64,000 nt of DNA from Cohnella hashimotonis (GCF_030014955.1 NZ_JAGRPV010000001.1:5952001-6016000), one strand, 5' to 3'; shown: positions 17,609 to 26,650, numbered from the stretch's first letter. A program made the numbers and translations. Notes: generated by a model from the letters alone, not told the origin.

Positions 17609-18364
17609 ATGAAAATTGCGATTGTAACGGGTGGAAGTAACGGCATTGGAAAAGCGACGGCGCTTGAGCTTGGCAAGCGCGGAATTAGCGTCATTCTCAC
17701 ATACAACTCTTATAAGGACCGCGCAGAAGCTGTCGTTAAGGAAATTGAGAAAAATGAAGGCGTTCGAGCAATCGCACTGAAGCTGGATCTGACTCGAATG
17801 TCAACATTCGACGGTTTTGTGCTAGAAGTGAAAAAGAGCCTCCAAGACATTTGGAACAGGACGACTTTTGATTACTTAGTTAATAATGGCGGAGTCGGCG
17901 GACCCATGATGTTCACTGAGCTGAGCGAAGAATACTTCGATAAGATTCTGAACACGAACTACAAAGGACCGATTTTTTTAACACAGCGACTTGTCGGATT
18001 CATGGAGGATGCCGGAGCTATTGTAAATACCACGAGCTCATCCAAAAACCAGTCGTTTCCAGGCTACTCCATCTACGGCTCGTTAAAAGCGGCATTCTCA
18101 AATTGGACCCGCTACATCGCCAAAGAGCTTGCACCTCGCCAAATTCGAGTCAACGCAGTATCGCCCGGTCCTACGCACAGCAATTTTGGCGATGGCGTAT
18201 TCGATAAACATCCTGAATTCATTAAGCCGCTGGCTGAGCAATCTGTATTTGGCAGAATCGGCCAACCCGAAGATATGGCGAAGGTCATTGTGAACTTATT
18301 GTCCGATGATTTCGGCTGGGTTACAGCCCAGGACGTTGAAGTGTCTGGCGGCCATTTGCTTTAA
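17609..18364 (+). CDS. Short-chain dehydrogenase/reductase (SDR)
   Basis: 251 residues. The NAD(P) loop TGGSNGIG is at about 8-15. NNGG takes the place of the NNAG motif. Catalytic residues are Ser in TTSSS and YxxxK in YGSLK. AAGGAGG lies immediately before the ATG at 17609; an upstream in-frame ATG at 17573 lacks a ribosome binding site. The C-terminus GGHLL follows the usual SDR pattern. It is a soluble cytoplasmic oxidoreductase with unknown substrate. It is divergent from the AraC gene and probably controlled by it. Confidence 0.9.
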   Translation: MKIAIVTGGSNGIGKATALELGKRGISVILTYNSYKDRAEAVVKEIEKNEGVRAIALKLDLTRMSTFDGFVLEVKKSLQDIWNRTTFDYLVNNGGVGGPMMFTELSEEYFDKILNTNYKGPIFLTQRLVGFMEDAGAIVNTTSSSKNQSFPGYSIYGSLKAAFSNWTRYIAKELAPRQIRVNAVSPGPTHSNFGDGVFDKHPEFIKPLAEQSVFGRIGQPEDMAKVIVNLLSDDFGWVTAQDVEVSGGHLL

Positions 18365-18387
18365 GAAGGCTACGATCCCCATGTGAA

Positions 18388-18426
18388 AGGTGTCCCACTG
18401 TCACTATCATGACTTATGGGACACCT
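18388..18426. terminator. Hairpin between convergent genes
   Basis: AGGTGTCCCA and TGGGACACCT form a perfect 10-bp stem with a 19-nt loop between the SDR and the ABC permease. There is no strong T-run. The arms are the same as at 11591-11634, so it may be a dispersed repeat used as a terminator. Confidence 0.55.
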
Positions 18427-18436
18427 GCATTTACTA

Positions 18437-19201
18437 TCACACATCTCGCTTGCGGTATACAGCAGCAGCAATGAGGATTGCGGCAAGTGTCCAAGCCCCC
18501 AGAAGGATGCCGCCTTGCACGGGGGTGAACGCACTGGAATCATCGGGCTGCGGAATCCACATCACGACTCCGGCCGTATCCGGAAGATACTTAGCGAAAG
18601 CTGCCTGGTCCCGTATAAGCGGACCTGCGATGAAGTAATAGCCGAGCATGATAGCGAGACCAGGAAGCATCCTGCGCAGAACAACGGCAATTGCCGCGCC
18701 GATCAGTACAGTCAAGGTGAGATATGCGCTTACTCCCAGCATGGCGGGCACGAAATCTCCCCATACAATAGGAGCCCCGGCATCTCCGATAACAATCTGC
18801 GTCAGCAGAACGCCAGAATAGGATACAACGAATGCGGCAGGAATAAGCACGACGGTCAGGGCGAATAACGCCGCGAAAATTTGGATGCCTCGCCGCGGCA
18901 TTGCCGTCAGTGTCGTGCGAATCTGACCGCCATTATATTCGGAGCAGGCAGTCAGTATTCCCAGGATCATAAGTCCCGCTTGCGAATAGCTGATAGAAGC
19001 CAACCCGATCTCCAGCGTGCTATGTATGGAGGTTAAGCCCTGCAACCCGGCGTTTGAGACAGCATAAGCCAGCATCAGATTGACGATAAAGGTGCCCCCT
19101 AGGGTGAACCATGTAACTGGCAGCGAACATAACTTGGACAGCTCCGCCATTATCGCCCGACAGACGTCTTGGCCAGATGTTCGGGTTATTCGCGTACTCA
19201 T
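18437..19201 (-). CDS. ABC-2 type permease, second of two paralogues
   Basis: 254 residues with about six membrane segments. After a short cytoplasmic N-terminus comes AELSKLCSLPVTWFTLGGTF, the ABC-2 permease start. The start is the ATG at 19201, which overlaps the stop of the upstream permease (ATGA) and is preceded by GGAGGG. The longer frame upstream is not supported. Its length equals that of the preceding permease, and the two probably form a heterodimeric channel with the ATPase encoded upstream. Context (two-component system plus ATPase) suggests export or resistance to a peptide antibiotic or lipid. Confidence 0.85.
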   Translation of the reverse strand: MSTRITRTSGQDVCRAIMAELSKLCSLPVTWFTLGGTFIVNLMLAYAVSNAGLQGLTSIHSTLEIGLASISYSQAGLMILGILTACSEYNGGQIRTTLTAMPRRGIQIFAALFALTVVLIPAAFVVSYSGVLLTQIVIGDAGAPIVWGDFVPAMLGVSAYLTLTVLIGAAIAVVLRRMLPGLAIMLGYYFIAGPLIRDQAAFAKYLPDTAGVVMWIPQPDDSSAFTPVQGGILLGAWTLAAILIAAAVYRKRDV

Positions 19202-19962
19202 GCATCCCTCCGACAAAAGATAATCGTTCCAAGGATCAACAATGCTGTCACCCAAGCTGCCATGACGACACCGCCCCAAAGCGGCGTGAGTGGACTCCCG
19301 GCACCTTTGATTTCAACAAACATGCGCATACCGGCCATATCCGGCAGATAGTTCGCCAAAGGGGTGACGCGAGTCAGCAAATAAGTCACGCTCACGAAGG
19401 AGGTATTCAGAAGCAAAACGGCCAGCGGCAGAGCGGCGTGCCGAGTCAGGATTGTAATACCAAAGGCCAAAAGCGCGGTAAGCATCCAGTAGCATACAAC
19501 GCCGACAAATCGAGAAATATCGGTACTTCCAAGCGCAGGAGCATGCTCCGCAAGGATGATCCGAACCACAGCCATTGTAAGCGCGATCGCGATGATGGCT
19601 AGAATGGCGCTAACCGTTGCAACGGCAGTCGCTTTGGACAGCAGCAAACGAATTCGTGATGGGTTGGCTGTCAAACTGGTGGTCATCTGGCGTCCCCCGC
19701 CGGATTCTTCACGCTCGGTGAAGTACTCACTGCTGATCGCGATAACGCCGACAATAATAACCCCCATAACGCCGAAGCCCAGCTCTTCAAAACCAACAGC
19801 GTATTCGACCGATGTTTGAACGCCTTTTGTGATCTCGGAAAGCTCCTGAAAGGCGCGAATGACGGCGATTCCAGGCGCAACAAGTATACCCCCCGCAGCT
19901 GCGATCCATAGGGTGGGTAAGGAGAGAAGCTTTGAAAACTCTGCAGCAAGCGCTTTTTTCAT
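19198..19962 (-). CDS. ABC-2 type permease, first of two paralogues
   Basis: 254 residues with about six hydrophobic helices. It begins MKKALAAEFSKLLSLPTLWIAAAGGILVA. A cytoplasmic loop at the first pair contains SSEYFTEREESGGGRQMTTSLTANPSR, typical of ABC-2 subunits. The start codon overlaps the end of the ATPase gene (ATGA, 19959-19962). It is a membrane component of the same exporter as its neighbours. Confidence 0.85.
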   Translation of the reverse strand: MKKALAAEFSKLLSLPTLWIAAAGGILVAPGIAVIRAFQELSEITKGVQTSVEYAVGFEELGFGVMGVIIVGVIAISSEYFTEREESGGGRQMTTSLTANPSRIRLLLSKATAVATVSAILAIIAIALTMAVVRIILAEHAPALGSTDISRFVGVVCYWMLTALLAFGITILTRHAALPLAVLLLNTSFVSVTYLLTRVTPLANYLPDMAGMRMFVEIKGAGSPLTPLWGGVVMAAWVTALLILGTIIFCRRDA

Positions 19963-20666
19963 GAGATGTCCCTCCTCGCGGTAAACTCGAAGAAGGCATC
20001 TTCTAATGTCTCATGGGAACCAACGATCTCGGCAAGCGTACCGTTCGCCACGATTTGCCCCTTATTAAGGATAACAATGTCGTCTACCGTTTCGGCGGTT
20101 TCCCCCATCAGATGACTCGATAATAATACGGTGCGCCCCGATGCCGCACGTTCACGGAGAAACGTCCTGATCCAACGGATTCCCTCGGGGTCAAGCCCAT
20201 TAGTAGGTTCGTCCAATATCAAAATCTCCGGATCGCCAAGCAGCGCGGCAGCCAAGCCCAGTCGCCTCGCCATGCCAAGAGAGTAACTGCCAACCCTCTT
20301 CGAGGCGGCATGCTCAAGCCCTACAATCTCAAGGACTTCATTGACCCGAGAATGAGGAAGCCCCGCTGACCTGGCAATCCAGTTCAAATGCGCTCGCCCT
20401 GTGCGCGACCGATGCGCTCCCGATCCGTCAAGTACGGCGCCAACGGTCGTCAGCGGATCGGTAAGCTTGGCGTATGGCACGCCATTGATCAGCGCAGTGC
20501 CCGATGTGGCTCGGTCAAGGCCCAATAGGATCCGCAACGTAGAACTTTTCCCTGCGCCATTGGGACCGAGGAACCCGGTCACGCGACCGGGCTTCGCTTT
20601 AAAGCTAATACCGTTTAGGATATGATGCGATCCGCGGCGCTTTGTTAACTGATCGACGGTGAGCAA
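19959..20666 (-). CDS. ABC transporter ATP-binding protein
   Basis: About 235 residues. Walker A is GPNGAGKSS, the signature is SLGMARRLGL (a variant LSGGQ, as in BcrA/drug-export ATPases), Walker B is ILILDEPTNGLDP and the H-loop is SSH. The likely start is TTG at 20666, giving MLTVDQLTKRRG with AAGGAAGG eight bases upstream. A GTG at 20675 is in frame but lies almost on top of that site. It energises the two permeases that follow with overlapping ends. The ATPase gene lies 79 bp downstream of the kinase stop. Confidence 0.9.
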   Translation of the reverse strand: MLTVDQLTKRRGSHHILNGISFKAKPGRVTGFLGPNGAGKSSTLRILLGLDRATSGTALINGVPYAKLTDPLTTVGAVLDGSGAHRSRTGRAHLNWIARSAGLPHSRVNEVLEIVGLEHAASKRVGSYSLGMARRLGLAAALLGDPEILILDEPTNGLDPEGIRWIRTFLRERAASGRTVLLSSHLMGETAETVDDIVILNKGQIVANGTLAEIVGSHETLEDAFFEFTARRDIS

Positions 20667-20745
20667 GCATAACACCTTCCTTGTCTTTGTTATGCTTCAC
20701 ATCCTACCGAATCAAGTCTAAAATCAGGGAAGGTTATTTCTAAGT

Positions 20746-21744
20746 TTAGTCTAATTTTTTTCCGATCCGCACGGTCGTCCCCTCCGCATCGGAACTCAAA
20801 TGGACTTGAAGTCTCATTTCCTTTAGCATGTACTTGGAAATCGTGAGTCCCATGCCGGCGCCGCGATTGGCAGACAAGGCATCCACCCCCGGTCCACGAT
20901 CTTGTATGATGAAATGCTCTTGCCCGATATCCGCAGCAATACGGATAAACCTTCCATCGGCTGCATGGCGAAGGACGTTTTGAAACAGGTTGCCAAGCAC
21001 GCGCGTCATCCATTGCGGATCGATGTCCCATGAGAAGGTCGCATCAAACGGCAAGTCCGCGTCTATATGGAAGCCCGCGTTCTCAAATGCCGGATACCAC
21101 GATGCAACAGATGTTCTTAGGAACTGAACCATATCCGTGGTCGCGGGATAGTACGGGTATTTGCCCGATGTAAGCAAGGTATAGGACAGAAGATCATCCA
21201 TCAGCTCGCTCATATGCGTGATCGTGTGGTCAATCGCTGTTAGCGAGACCACCCCTTCCTGGCTGAGAGGTTCCCTTTGCAATCTGGAGGCATGCCCGCG
21301 AAGAGCGGTCAGCGGCGTCCTTAAATCATGGGACAGGTTGGCAATGAGTTGTTTTCTGAGCGATTCTTCTTCCTGCTCCCGCAGGTGGCTATCGTGAAGC
21401 TTCCGAATCATTTGATTAAACGAAGCCCCCAGCTGATCCACTTCATTCATTCCAGCAGCACGTTCCGGGATCGGTTCTGGAATCCAGGACCCGTCCCCGG
21501 GAACGGTCATCGCCTTTTGCAGGCGGATGAGCTGCTGCCGAAGGCGATAGAAAAACACCCCTGACACGGAAATAAAGATGATAATGATGAGGCCGATCAA
21601 AACGGATATGCTGCGTGTCGTATCCATGCTCGGGTCAGAAGACGGATATACGCCGGCTACCATCATAAGGATCATTACGGGCAGCAGCACAAGGCTTAGG
21701 AAATGAACCACTAAGTACCGTCGAAAAAAAGTGTGCTGTTTCAT
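20746..21744 (-). CDS. HAMP-type sensor histidine kinase
   Basis: 332 residues. TM1 is at about 10-33, a very short extracellular loop at about 34-45 and TM2 at about 46-66. HAMP spans about 68-120. HisKA has H139 in NLSHDLRTPLTALRGH. The HATPase has NLFQNVLRHA, DRGPG and GAGMGLTISK. The start is the ATG at 21744, overlapping the regulator stop (ATGA). The open frame upstream of it lies inside the regulator gene. The small sensor loop resembles kinases that sense through their associated ABC transporter. Confidence 0.9.
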   Translation of the reverse strand: MKQHTFFRRYLVVHFLSLVLLPVMILMMVAGVYPSSDPSMDTTRSISVLIGLIIIIFISVSGVFFYRLRQQLIRLQKAMTVPGDGSWIPEPIPERAAGMNEVDQLGASFNQMIRKLHDSHLREQEEESLRKQLIANLSHDLRTPLTALRGHASRLQREPLSQEGVVSLTAIDHTITHMSELMDDLLSYTLLTSGKYPYYPATTDMVQFLRTSVASWYPAFENAGFHIDADLPFDATFSWDIDPQWMTRVLGNLFQNVLRHAADGRFIRIAADIGQEHFIIQDRGPGVDALSANRGAGMGLTISKYMLKEMRLQVHLSSDAEGTTVRIGKKLD

Positions 21745-22421
21745 ATTTTCACCCGATATCCGAGGCCGCGTACGGTCTGGATGATCTCCGGCGCATTGGG
21801 GTCTTGTTCCAGTTTCTCGCGAAGATGGCGAATATGGACCGACAGCGCTTTGTCTCCATTGATGAATGATTCTCCCCAGACAGCCACCCATATTTGCTCT
21901 TGCGTAAGAATCTGATTCGGATGGCGCAGGAAACACGCAAGAATTTGGTATTCCTTTCCTGTCAGGTTAACTTCTTCTCCAGTGCGTTCGTTGATCACCG
22001 TACGTCCGGAAAGATCAACAAGGATGTGCTGTCCAAGCTTTATATGATCCGGGAGTCCCGCTCCGCTGCGGCGGAGCAGCACTTCTATTCTGGCGGCCAG
22101 CTCATCGAGGTGAAAAGGCTTGGTGACATAATCGTCGGCAAACTGCAGCCCCTGCAGCTTATCATCGACAGCCGCGCGGGCGGACAGCAGCAAAACGGGC
22201 ACCGAAGGCGCTGCTTTCTTCAATCGCTGGCCGACCGTAAAACCGTCCAGTCCAGGCAGCATGATATCGAGAATAACCACATGACTTCCCTGTATTTCGT
22301 TTTCCGCATTTTCACCGGATAACAGCCAGCGGACTGCATACCCCCGCTGTTCCAGTTCCTCCTGAACCCAGCGTCCGATATCTTGATTGTCTTCTATCAA
22401 TAAAACACGTTTCGGCTTCAT
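21741..22421 (-). CDS. OmpR-type response regulator of ABC exporter operon
   Basis: 226 residues. The receiver domain has E10-D11, phospho-acceptor D52 in ILDIMLP and the lysine in DYVTKPFHLDEL. The winged helix ends VRGLGYRVKI. The start is the ATG at 22421 with AAGGGA nine bases upstream. It heads a leftward operon of regulator, kinase, ATPase and two permeases, and probably activates that operon when the exporter substrate is sensed. Confidence 0.92.
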   Translation of the reverse strand: MKPKRVLLIEDNQDIGRWVQEELEQRGYAVRWLLSGENAENEIQGSHVVILDIMLPGLDGFTVGQRLKKAAPSVPVLLLSARAAVDDKLQGLQFADDYVTKPFHLDELAARIEVLLRRSGAGLPDHIKLGQHILVDLSGRTVINERTGEEVNLTGKEYQILACFLRHPNQILTQEQIWVAVWGESFINGDKALSVHIRHLREKLEQDPNAPEIIQTVRGLGYRVKI

Positions 22422-22521
22422 GACATCACTTCCCTTGCTAACTGGTTCTGTCCTACTAATCATAGGCTTTGGAGGGATCCGCTTACAAGAGCAGGAACCT
22501 TGCTGTAACGATCCATTTATG

Positions 22522-22552
22522 CAAAAAGGCTGACGATTGTTTTCGTCAGCCT
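22522..22552 (-). terminator. Terminator of decayed permease gene
   Basis: AGGCTGACGA and TCGTCAGCCT form a perfect 10-bp stem with a 6-nt loop. Read on the minus strand it is followed by TTTTT. It overlaps the stop codon of the permease remnant. Confidence 0.75.
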
Positions 22553-22660
22553 GCCGCGATACAATGCGGTATTTTCCAGTTCAAGTTCTGGCCGATCATA
22601 ACAAACATCCATCCTGCAAAGGTGAAGAGCGGGCCTAACGGGAACCACGGCCGTTGCGAG
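22546..22660 (-). pseudogene. C-terminal remnant of an amino acid permease
   Basis: Read leftward the frame gives RPWFPLGPLFTFAGWMFVMIGQNL and a stop at 22546. This is the pattern of the last helices of amino acid-polyamine permeases. No upstream coding region remains. It keeps its own terminator. Confidence 0.5.
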
Positions 22661-22764
22661 CCACCGCTTCGGATTCATATTAACGCGGCTCTTAATGTGG
22701 GACTCTCTCCTCAAGAGATCATTGAGGCGATTGCGCATTGTGTTTTAACCCTGCAAACACCTTA
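22655..22764 (+). pseudogene. Carboxymuconolactone decarboxylase-like remnant
   Basis: The frame reads RIHINAALNVGLSPQEIIEAIAHCV, the conserved helix pair near the C-terminus of CMD/AhpD-like proteins. It is then cut short by a stop. The upstream part of the open frame is unrelated sequence shared with the permease remnant on the other strand. Confidence 0.5.
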
Positions 22765-22830
22765 GAAATCGTAATTGTCGAAAAATAAATCGGCATTTTA
22801 TCACGGGAGGTCTGTTGAACAAAATCATAC

Positions 22831-23064
22831 TCATGCATCCCATACCTCACGCGATTTGCTTACTTCCTTAAGAAGCTCTTTCCCTCGTTCAGGCGTTAAA
22901 GTGCCGGCCGCTTCCAGAAGATCATCAACGCAATAGTCGTCTTCTAGAGCTTCCACAGTTTGCTTTTCTAGGTCAATCAGTACACTAGGGTTATTTATAT
23001 TGAGTTTTTGTAGGATGGACTTTATCGTATTCGCAGCTTGTACATCCATTTTTTTGGAGATCAT
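22831..23064 (-). CDS. Small hypothetical protein, 77 aa
   Basis: It begins MISKKMDVQAANTIKSILQKLNI and has a Glu/Leu-rich helical body (LTPERGKELLKEVSKSREVW). There is no membrane segment. Two tandem ATG codons exist (23067 and 23064); GGAGGG fits the second better. It lies just downstream of the TetR gene on the same strand and may be co-transcribed. I do not recognise the family. Confidence 0.6.
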   Translation of the reverse strand: MISKKMDVQAANTIKSILQKLNINNPSVLIDLEKQTVEALEDDYCVDDLLEAAGTLTPERGKELLKEVSKSREVWDA

Positions 23065-23088
23065 CATGATCCCTCCATTGTCCCGTTT

Positions 23089-23658
23089 TTACTCTTTCTT
23101 GACCGTGCCAAAGATATGAAACGGCGTTATCCCATTTGCAAATAGGCCATCGACCAACTTGGCCCATTCTTCAGATGATAGATCTTTTCCGTTGCGTATC
23201 CAAAGGCGAAACAAAGACATTAATGTTGATATGTAAAACTCAATCAGGTATGGCGCCAAAATTTCATTTGTTGGAAGGTTCACAATCAATTTCTCAAAGG
23301 GTATTTCTCTTTTCAGGCGTTCAACAAAATGAACAGAACCATAGTCACCGAGGAGGGCTTTTAGGATAGAAATTTCTTCTGTACTTTCCAAGCATTGAAG
23401 CGCATCCTGGAAAGTATGCGTAGAAAGCTCTCTGCTTGCCATTTCCTCGTTAATGGATTTCAACATCTTCTCTTCAACGTAGTTCAGCAGCTCATAAATA
23501 TCTGTAAAATATTGATAAAATGTACTGCGGTTATATCCTGATTTGTTGGCAATCTCTTGAATCGATATTTTTTCAATTGGCTTCTGGCTATATAAATCAC
23601 AGAACACATTTATAAAGGTCTGCCTGGTTTTGTCCGTAATTTCAGGTTGCTTGTTCAT
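23089..23658 (-). CDS. TetR family regulator
   Basis: 189 residues. The N-terminal HTH spans about 10-55 (TFINVFCDLYSQKPIEKISIQEIANKSGYNRSTFYQYF), followed by a helical C-terminal ligand domain of the TetR_C type. The start is the ATG at 23658 with a GGAG motif seven bases upstream; the longer frame reaches into the divergent promoter. It faces a ketopantoate-reductase-like gene, and a 12-bp palindrome lies between the two starts. Confidence 0.88.
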   Translation of the reverse strand: MNKQPEITDKTRQTFINVFCDLYSQKPIEKISIQEIANKSGYNRSTFYQYFTDIYELLNYVEEKMLKSINEEMASRELSTHTFQDALQCLESTEEISILKALLGDYGSVHFVERLKREIPFEKLIVNLPTNEILAPYLIEFYISTLMSLFRLWIRNGKDLSSEEWAKLVDGLFANGITPFHIFGTVKKE

Positions 23659-23752
23659 GATTGTTCTCCATTTCCGGCTCAATAGATGACCCGACAGATA
23701 TTGAAAATCTGATGGTTGATGACTGTATGGTGAATTCATACAATATTATTAT

Positions 23753-23764
23753 ACAACACGTTGT
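23753..23764. promoter_or_regulatory. Candidate TetR operator
   Basis: ACAAC-AC-GTTGT is a perfect 12-bp inverted repeat. It directly abuts an AT-rich -10-like segment (TATTATTATA) in the divergent TetR/reductase intergenic region. Confidence 0.45.
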
Positions 23765-23807
23765 TGGATCATCAATAAGGATTATCAACTCTTTGGGGGA
23801 GTCTAAC

Positions 23808-24737
23808 ATGAAAATTTTATTCTTCGGTAGAGGTTTAATATCGACCCAATATGCGTGGGCTTTCGAACAGGCAGGTCATACAGTTGAGTTTTACGTTAGA
23901 AAGGGGAGGAAAGAAACCTATGGGAGCCGTATAGAGCTGGAAATGTGGGACGCACGAAAAGGGAAAAAGCTCATAAAAGAACGCTGGAACGTCAAACTGC
24001 ATGAAGAGATCCTTCCCAATTATGATCTCATTATTGTGAGCGTCAACACGGAACAACTTCCGGAAGCAGCACAATTCCTATCAACTGCTGCAGGAAATAC
24101 CCCGATCCTCCTATTCAATAACATTTGGCAAGATTTGAAATCATCGATCGCACCATTGTCTATGAACAATGTTGTCTTTGGCTTCCCCGGAGCAGGAGGC
24201 GGCATCGCGGACAATAAGCTTAGGGGCGGCTTTTTGAAAATGGTATTTCTAGAAAAACCACGGGCAGGCACTGAGCCTATTAACAAAAAGGTCAAAGAAC
24301 TATTTGAAAGTGCCCATTTTAAAATTAGTTGGATCAAGGATATGCAAAGCTGGTTATGGAATCACTTTGCCATGAATGCAGCAATGGAGACCGAGGTATT
24401 AAAACGGGGAAGTTTTCCAGCGATCATGAACCATCGTGACTCGTTCGTAAATGTTGGTAAGCATATGAGGGAAATGGTCCCTGTGCTTAAAGCAAGAGGC
24501 GCAAAGCGTGATATGATTTTGCTACTATTGACTAAGGTTCCGCCGGCCCTTCTCGGCATCCTGTTTAACAAGGTTATTTTTGCAAAAGGCAGCTTGGCAC
24601 GACTCTTCATGGAATACAACAATAGTAAAGCAGGTTTTGCGGTGTCTGAAGTTGTGAGAGAAGCCAAAAAGGCAGGCATACCTCTGCCGCGTCTTACAAA
24701 GGCAATTGAAAATACGGAATATGCAAAAGGAATATAA
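23808..24737 (+). CDS. Ketopantoate reductase-like (ApbA/PanE) protein
   Basis: 309 residues. The N-terminal Rossmann fold starts MKILFFGRGLISTQYAWAFEQAGHTV, with GRG in place of the usual GxGxxG. It is followed by VSVNTEQLPEA (the VKxxQ-like motif in altered form) and GFPGAGGG. The C-terminal helical domain is of the ApbA_C type (LWNHFAMNAAMETE). GGGGGAG lies six bases before the ATG at 23808. It is probably an NADPH-dependent 2-oxoacid or alcohol dehydrogenase, not necessarily PanE itself. It is divergent from and probably repressed by the TetR protein. Confidence 0.8.
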   Translation: MKILFFGRGLISTQYAWAFEQAGHTVEFYVRKGRKETYGSRIELEMWDARKGKKLIKERWNVKLHEEILPNYDLIIVSVNTEQLPEAAQFLSTAAGNTPILLFNNIWQDLKSSIAPLSMNNVVFGFPGAGGGIADNKLRGGFLKMVFLEKPRAGTEPINKKVKELFESAHFKISWIKDMQSWLWNHFAMNAAMETEVLKRGSFPAIMNHRDSFVNVGKHMREMVPVLKARGAKRDMILLLLTKVPPALLGILFNKVIFAKGSLARLFMEYNNSKAGFAVSEVVREAKKAGIPLPRLTKAIENTEYAKGI

Positions 24738-24768
24738 AAAGACACCACTCCGGCGTCCAGTAGAACCG

Positions 24769-24794
24769 GCGAGTGAGGCAAATGCCGCACTCGC
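24769..24794. repeat. Strong inverted repeat
   Basis: GCGAGTG pairs with CACTCGC, with inner GGCA/TGCC, just after the reductase gene. No T-run follows. It may stabilise or end the transcript. Confidence 0.45.
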
Positions 24795-24871
24795 CCATTG
24801 GCAAACGATAATACATGTCTTAAGAGGTGACTCCTTGCTCATCTATGATCAATCGCGTGTTTCATCCTTCA

Positions 24872-25459
24872 TCACGCACTACGCCTCAGCTCATAAAAAT
24901 ACTGCACAATCGGATGCTTGAACTTCATCTGCCCAGCCATGTTTAATACCCGCTTTTTCCCGACTCTTCTGTCCACCAGCGCTAGAATATTCAATACAAT
25001 ATCATGGCTCTCTATGCTTTCCTCTATAGAAGTTGATAAATACTTATTAGCCACGACGATAAAATTCGATTTACTTAATGAAACCTGTGCTGACAAAAGC
25101 GCTTTGGCATGCGCTGTACTTTTTCTGCTTCTGGCCATGACGATTAAACGATCTTCCGGCACTGTACCCTTTGTATTTTTTCTGATCGCTTCAATATCTT
25201 CATTGCTGATCGGAATTTGAATATCCGGGTCATTCTTAATTTCCAGCTCCGTTTGATACCATCTGATAGCGTTCGTTTTATCATTCATATTGAGTATATT
25301 CTTTTTATCTACCATAATATAACAAACACCCGGTTTATCGGGTAAATAACGGTAACCCTGTGCGCGGTATTCTACTCTATTATTTAACGCGGGACTGAGA
25401 AAGCCCTCCAGTTGCTGCTTTAATTTGCTCCCAGGATATGTGGCCTCCCCCCTCTCCAA
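24872..25459 (-). CDS. SF0329-like conserved protein with damaged start region
   Basis: About 195 codons. The body (KLKQQLEGFLSP...VEYRAQGYRYLPDKPG...DPDIQIP...GTVPEDRL...ALVDRRVGKKR...HPIVQYFYELRRS) looks like a conserved family of unknown function that I associate with SF0329; that label is from memory. The only in-frame start is a TTG that itself lies upstream of the purine-rich ribosome binding site. Right after GGGGGGAGG the sequence reads ATATCCTGGGAGCAAATTA. An ATG-TCC-TGG-AGC-AAA start is expected there, so an ATG-to-ATA change and one extra G appear to have broken the native start. It may be a recent pseudogene. Confidence 0.6.
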   Translation of the reverse strand: MERGEATYPGSKLKQQLEGFLSPALNNRVEYRAQGYRYLPDKPGVCYIMVDKKNILNMNDKTNAIRWYQTELEIKNDPDIQIPISNEDIEAIRKNTKGTVPEDRLIVMARSRKSTAHAKALLSAQVSLSKSNFIVVANKYLSTSIEESIESHDIVLNILALVDRRVGKKRVLNMAGQMKFKHPIVQYFYELRRSA

Positions 25460-25468
25460 TCGCCGATC

Positions 25469-26458
25469 CTAGTCCCCACGTTCCTCGTTCTCATCATGCA
25501 CCTTGCTTTCAAACTCGCCAAGCAGTGCGCGCACTTCACTTGTTGACTTTGCGTTCATTAAGTTATTTCTTAATTCGCTTGCTCCCCGAAATCCGCGGAC
25601 ATATATTTTGAAAAAACGGACAAGTGAACTGAACGAACGAGGTTCCAGTCCTGAATATTGATCATAGAGATCCAGATGCAGCCGCAGCAAATCCAGCAAT
25701 TCCTCACTGCTGTGCGTTTTCGGTTCCTTCTCAAAAGCAAACGGATTATGAAAAATACCGCGCCCGATCATAATGCCGTCCACGCTGTATTGTTCAGCGA
25801 GCTTAAGGCCGGTCTGGCGGTCAGGGATATCCCCGTTAATGGTCAGTAGCGTATCCGGTGCCACTTCATCGCGAAGCTTCTTAATCTCCGGAATCAGTTC
25901 CCAGTGGGCATCTACTTTACTCATTTCCTCTCTCGTGCGCAGATGGATGGACAGATTCACGATGTCCTGCTTCAAAATATGGGTTAACCAGCCGCGCCAC
26001 TCGTCGACCTCGCTGAAACCGAGCCTTGTTTTTACGCTGACGGGCAGTCCCCCTGCTTTGGCCGCTTGGATGATATCCGACGCGATCCCAGGACGGCAGA
26101 TCAGGCCGCTTCCCTTCCCGTTCTCCGCCACATTCGCTACAGGACAGCCCATATTGATATCAATGCCTTTGAATCCCTCTTTTGCCATACCGATGCTCAT
26201 CTGACGGAAGTATTCGGGCTTGTCTCCCCAGATATGAGCGACGATGGGCTGTTCATCCTCCGTAAAAGTCAAACGCCCGCGCACGGAATGGTTCCCCTCC
26301 GGGTGACAATAGCTCTCCGTATTCGCAAACTCCGTAAAAAACACATCCGGTCTGGCTGCTTCGCTCACGACATGGCGAAACACAACATCCGTCACATCTT
26401 CCATGGGCGCCAGTATAAAAAAAGGCCGTGGCAAATCGCGCCAGAAATGATTAGTCAT
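25469..26458 (-). CDS. tRNA-dihydrouridine synthase
   Basis: 329 residues. It is a TIM-barrel FMN enzyme of the Dus family. APMEDVTD is near the N-terminus, the catalytic Cys is in [19 protein letters not shown], and the FMN/tRNA contact motifs VKTRLG, INGDI and GIMIGRGIF are present. It reduces specific uridines in the tRNA D-loop using NADPH. AGAGG lies eight bases before the ATG. The gene ends 9 bp before the TTG of the SF0329-like gene. Length and motifs are typical for Dus. Confidence 0.93.
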   Translation of the reverse strand: MTNHFWRDLPRPFFILAPMEDVTDVVFRHVVSEAARPDVFFTEFANTESYCHPEGNHSVRGRLTFTEDEQPIVAHIWGDKPEYFRQMSIGMAKEGFKGIDINMGCPVANVAENGKGSGLICRPGIASDIIQAAKAGGLPVSVKTRLGFSEVDEWRGWLTHILKQDIVNLSIHLRTREEMSKVDAHWELIPEIKKLRDEVAPDTLLTINGDIPDRQTGLKLAEQYSVDGIMIGRGIFHNPFAFEKEPKTHSSEELLDLLRLHLDLYDQYSGLEPRSFSSLVRFFKIYVRGFRGASELRNNLMNAKSTSEVRALLGEFESKVHDENEERGD

Positions 26459-26650
26459 ATCGAAAACCTCTCTATAAATAATGGGACTCGGCCGAAATCG
26501 TCTCGCAGCCGACGCATCGGCTCCTTAAAACATTATAAACGGGAAGACGGGTATACAACAGAATGATGATATAATCATGGCAAGCCAGCAATAATTAGCC
26601 ATGACTACGAGTCCATCATTCCAGGTAACATCAAGCAAAGGGGATTGAAC

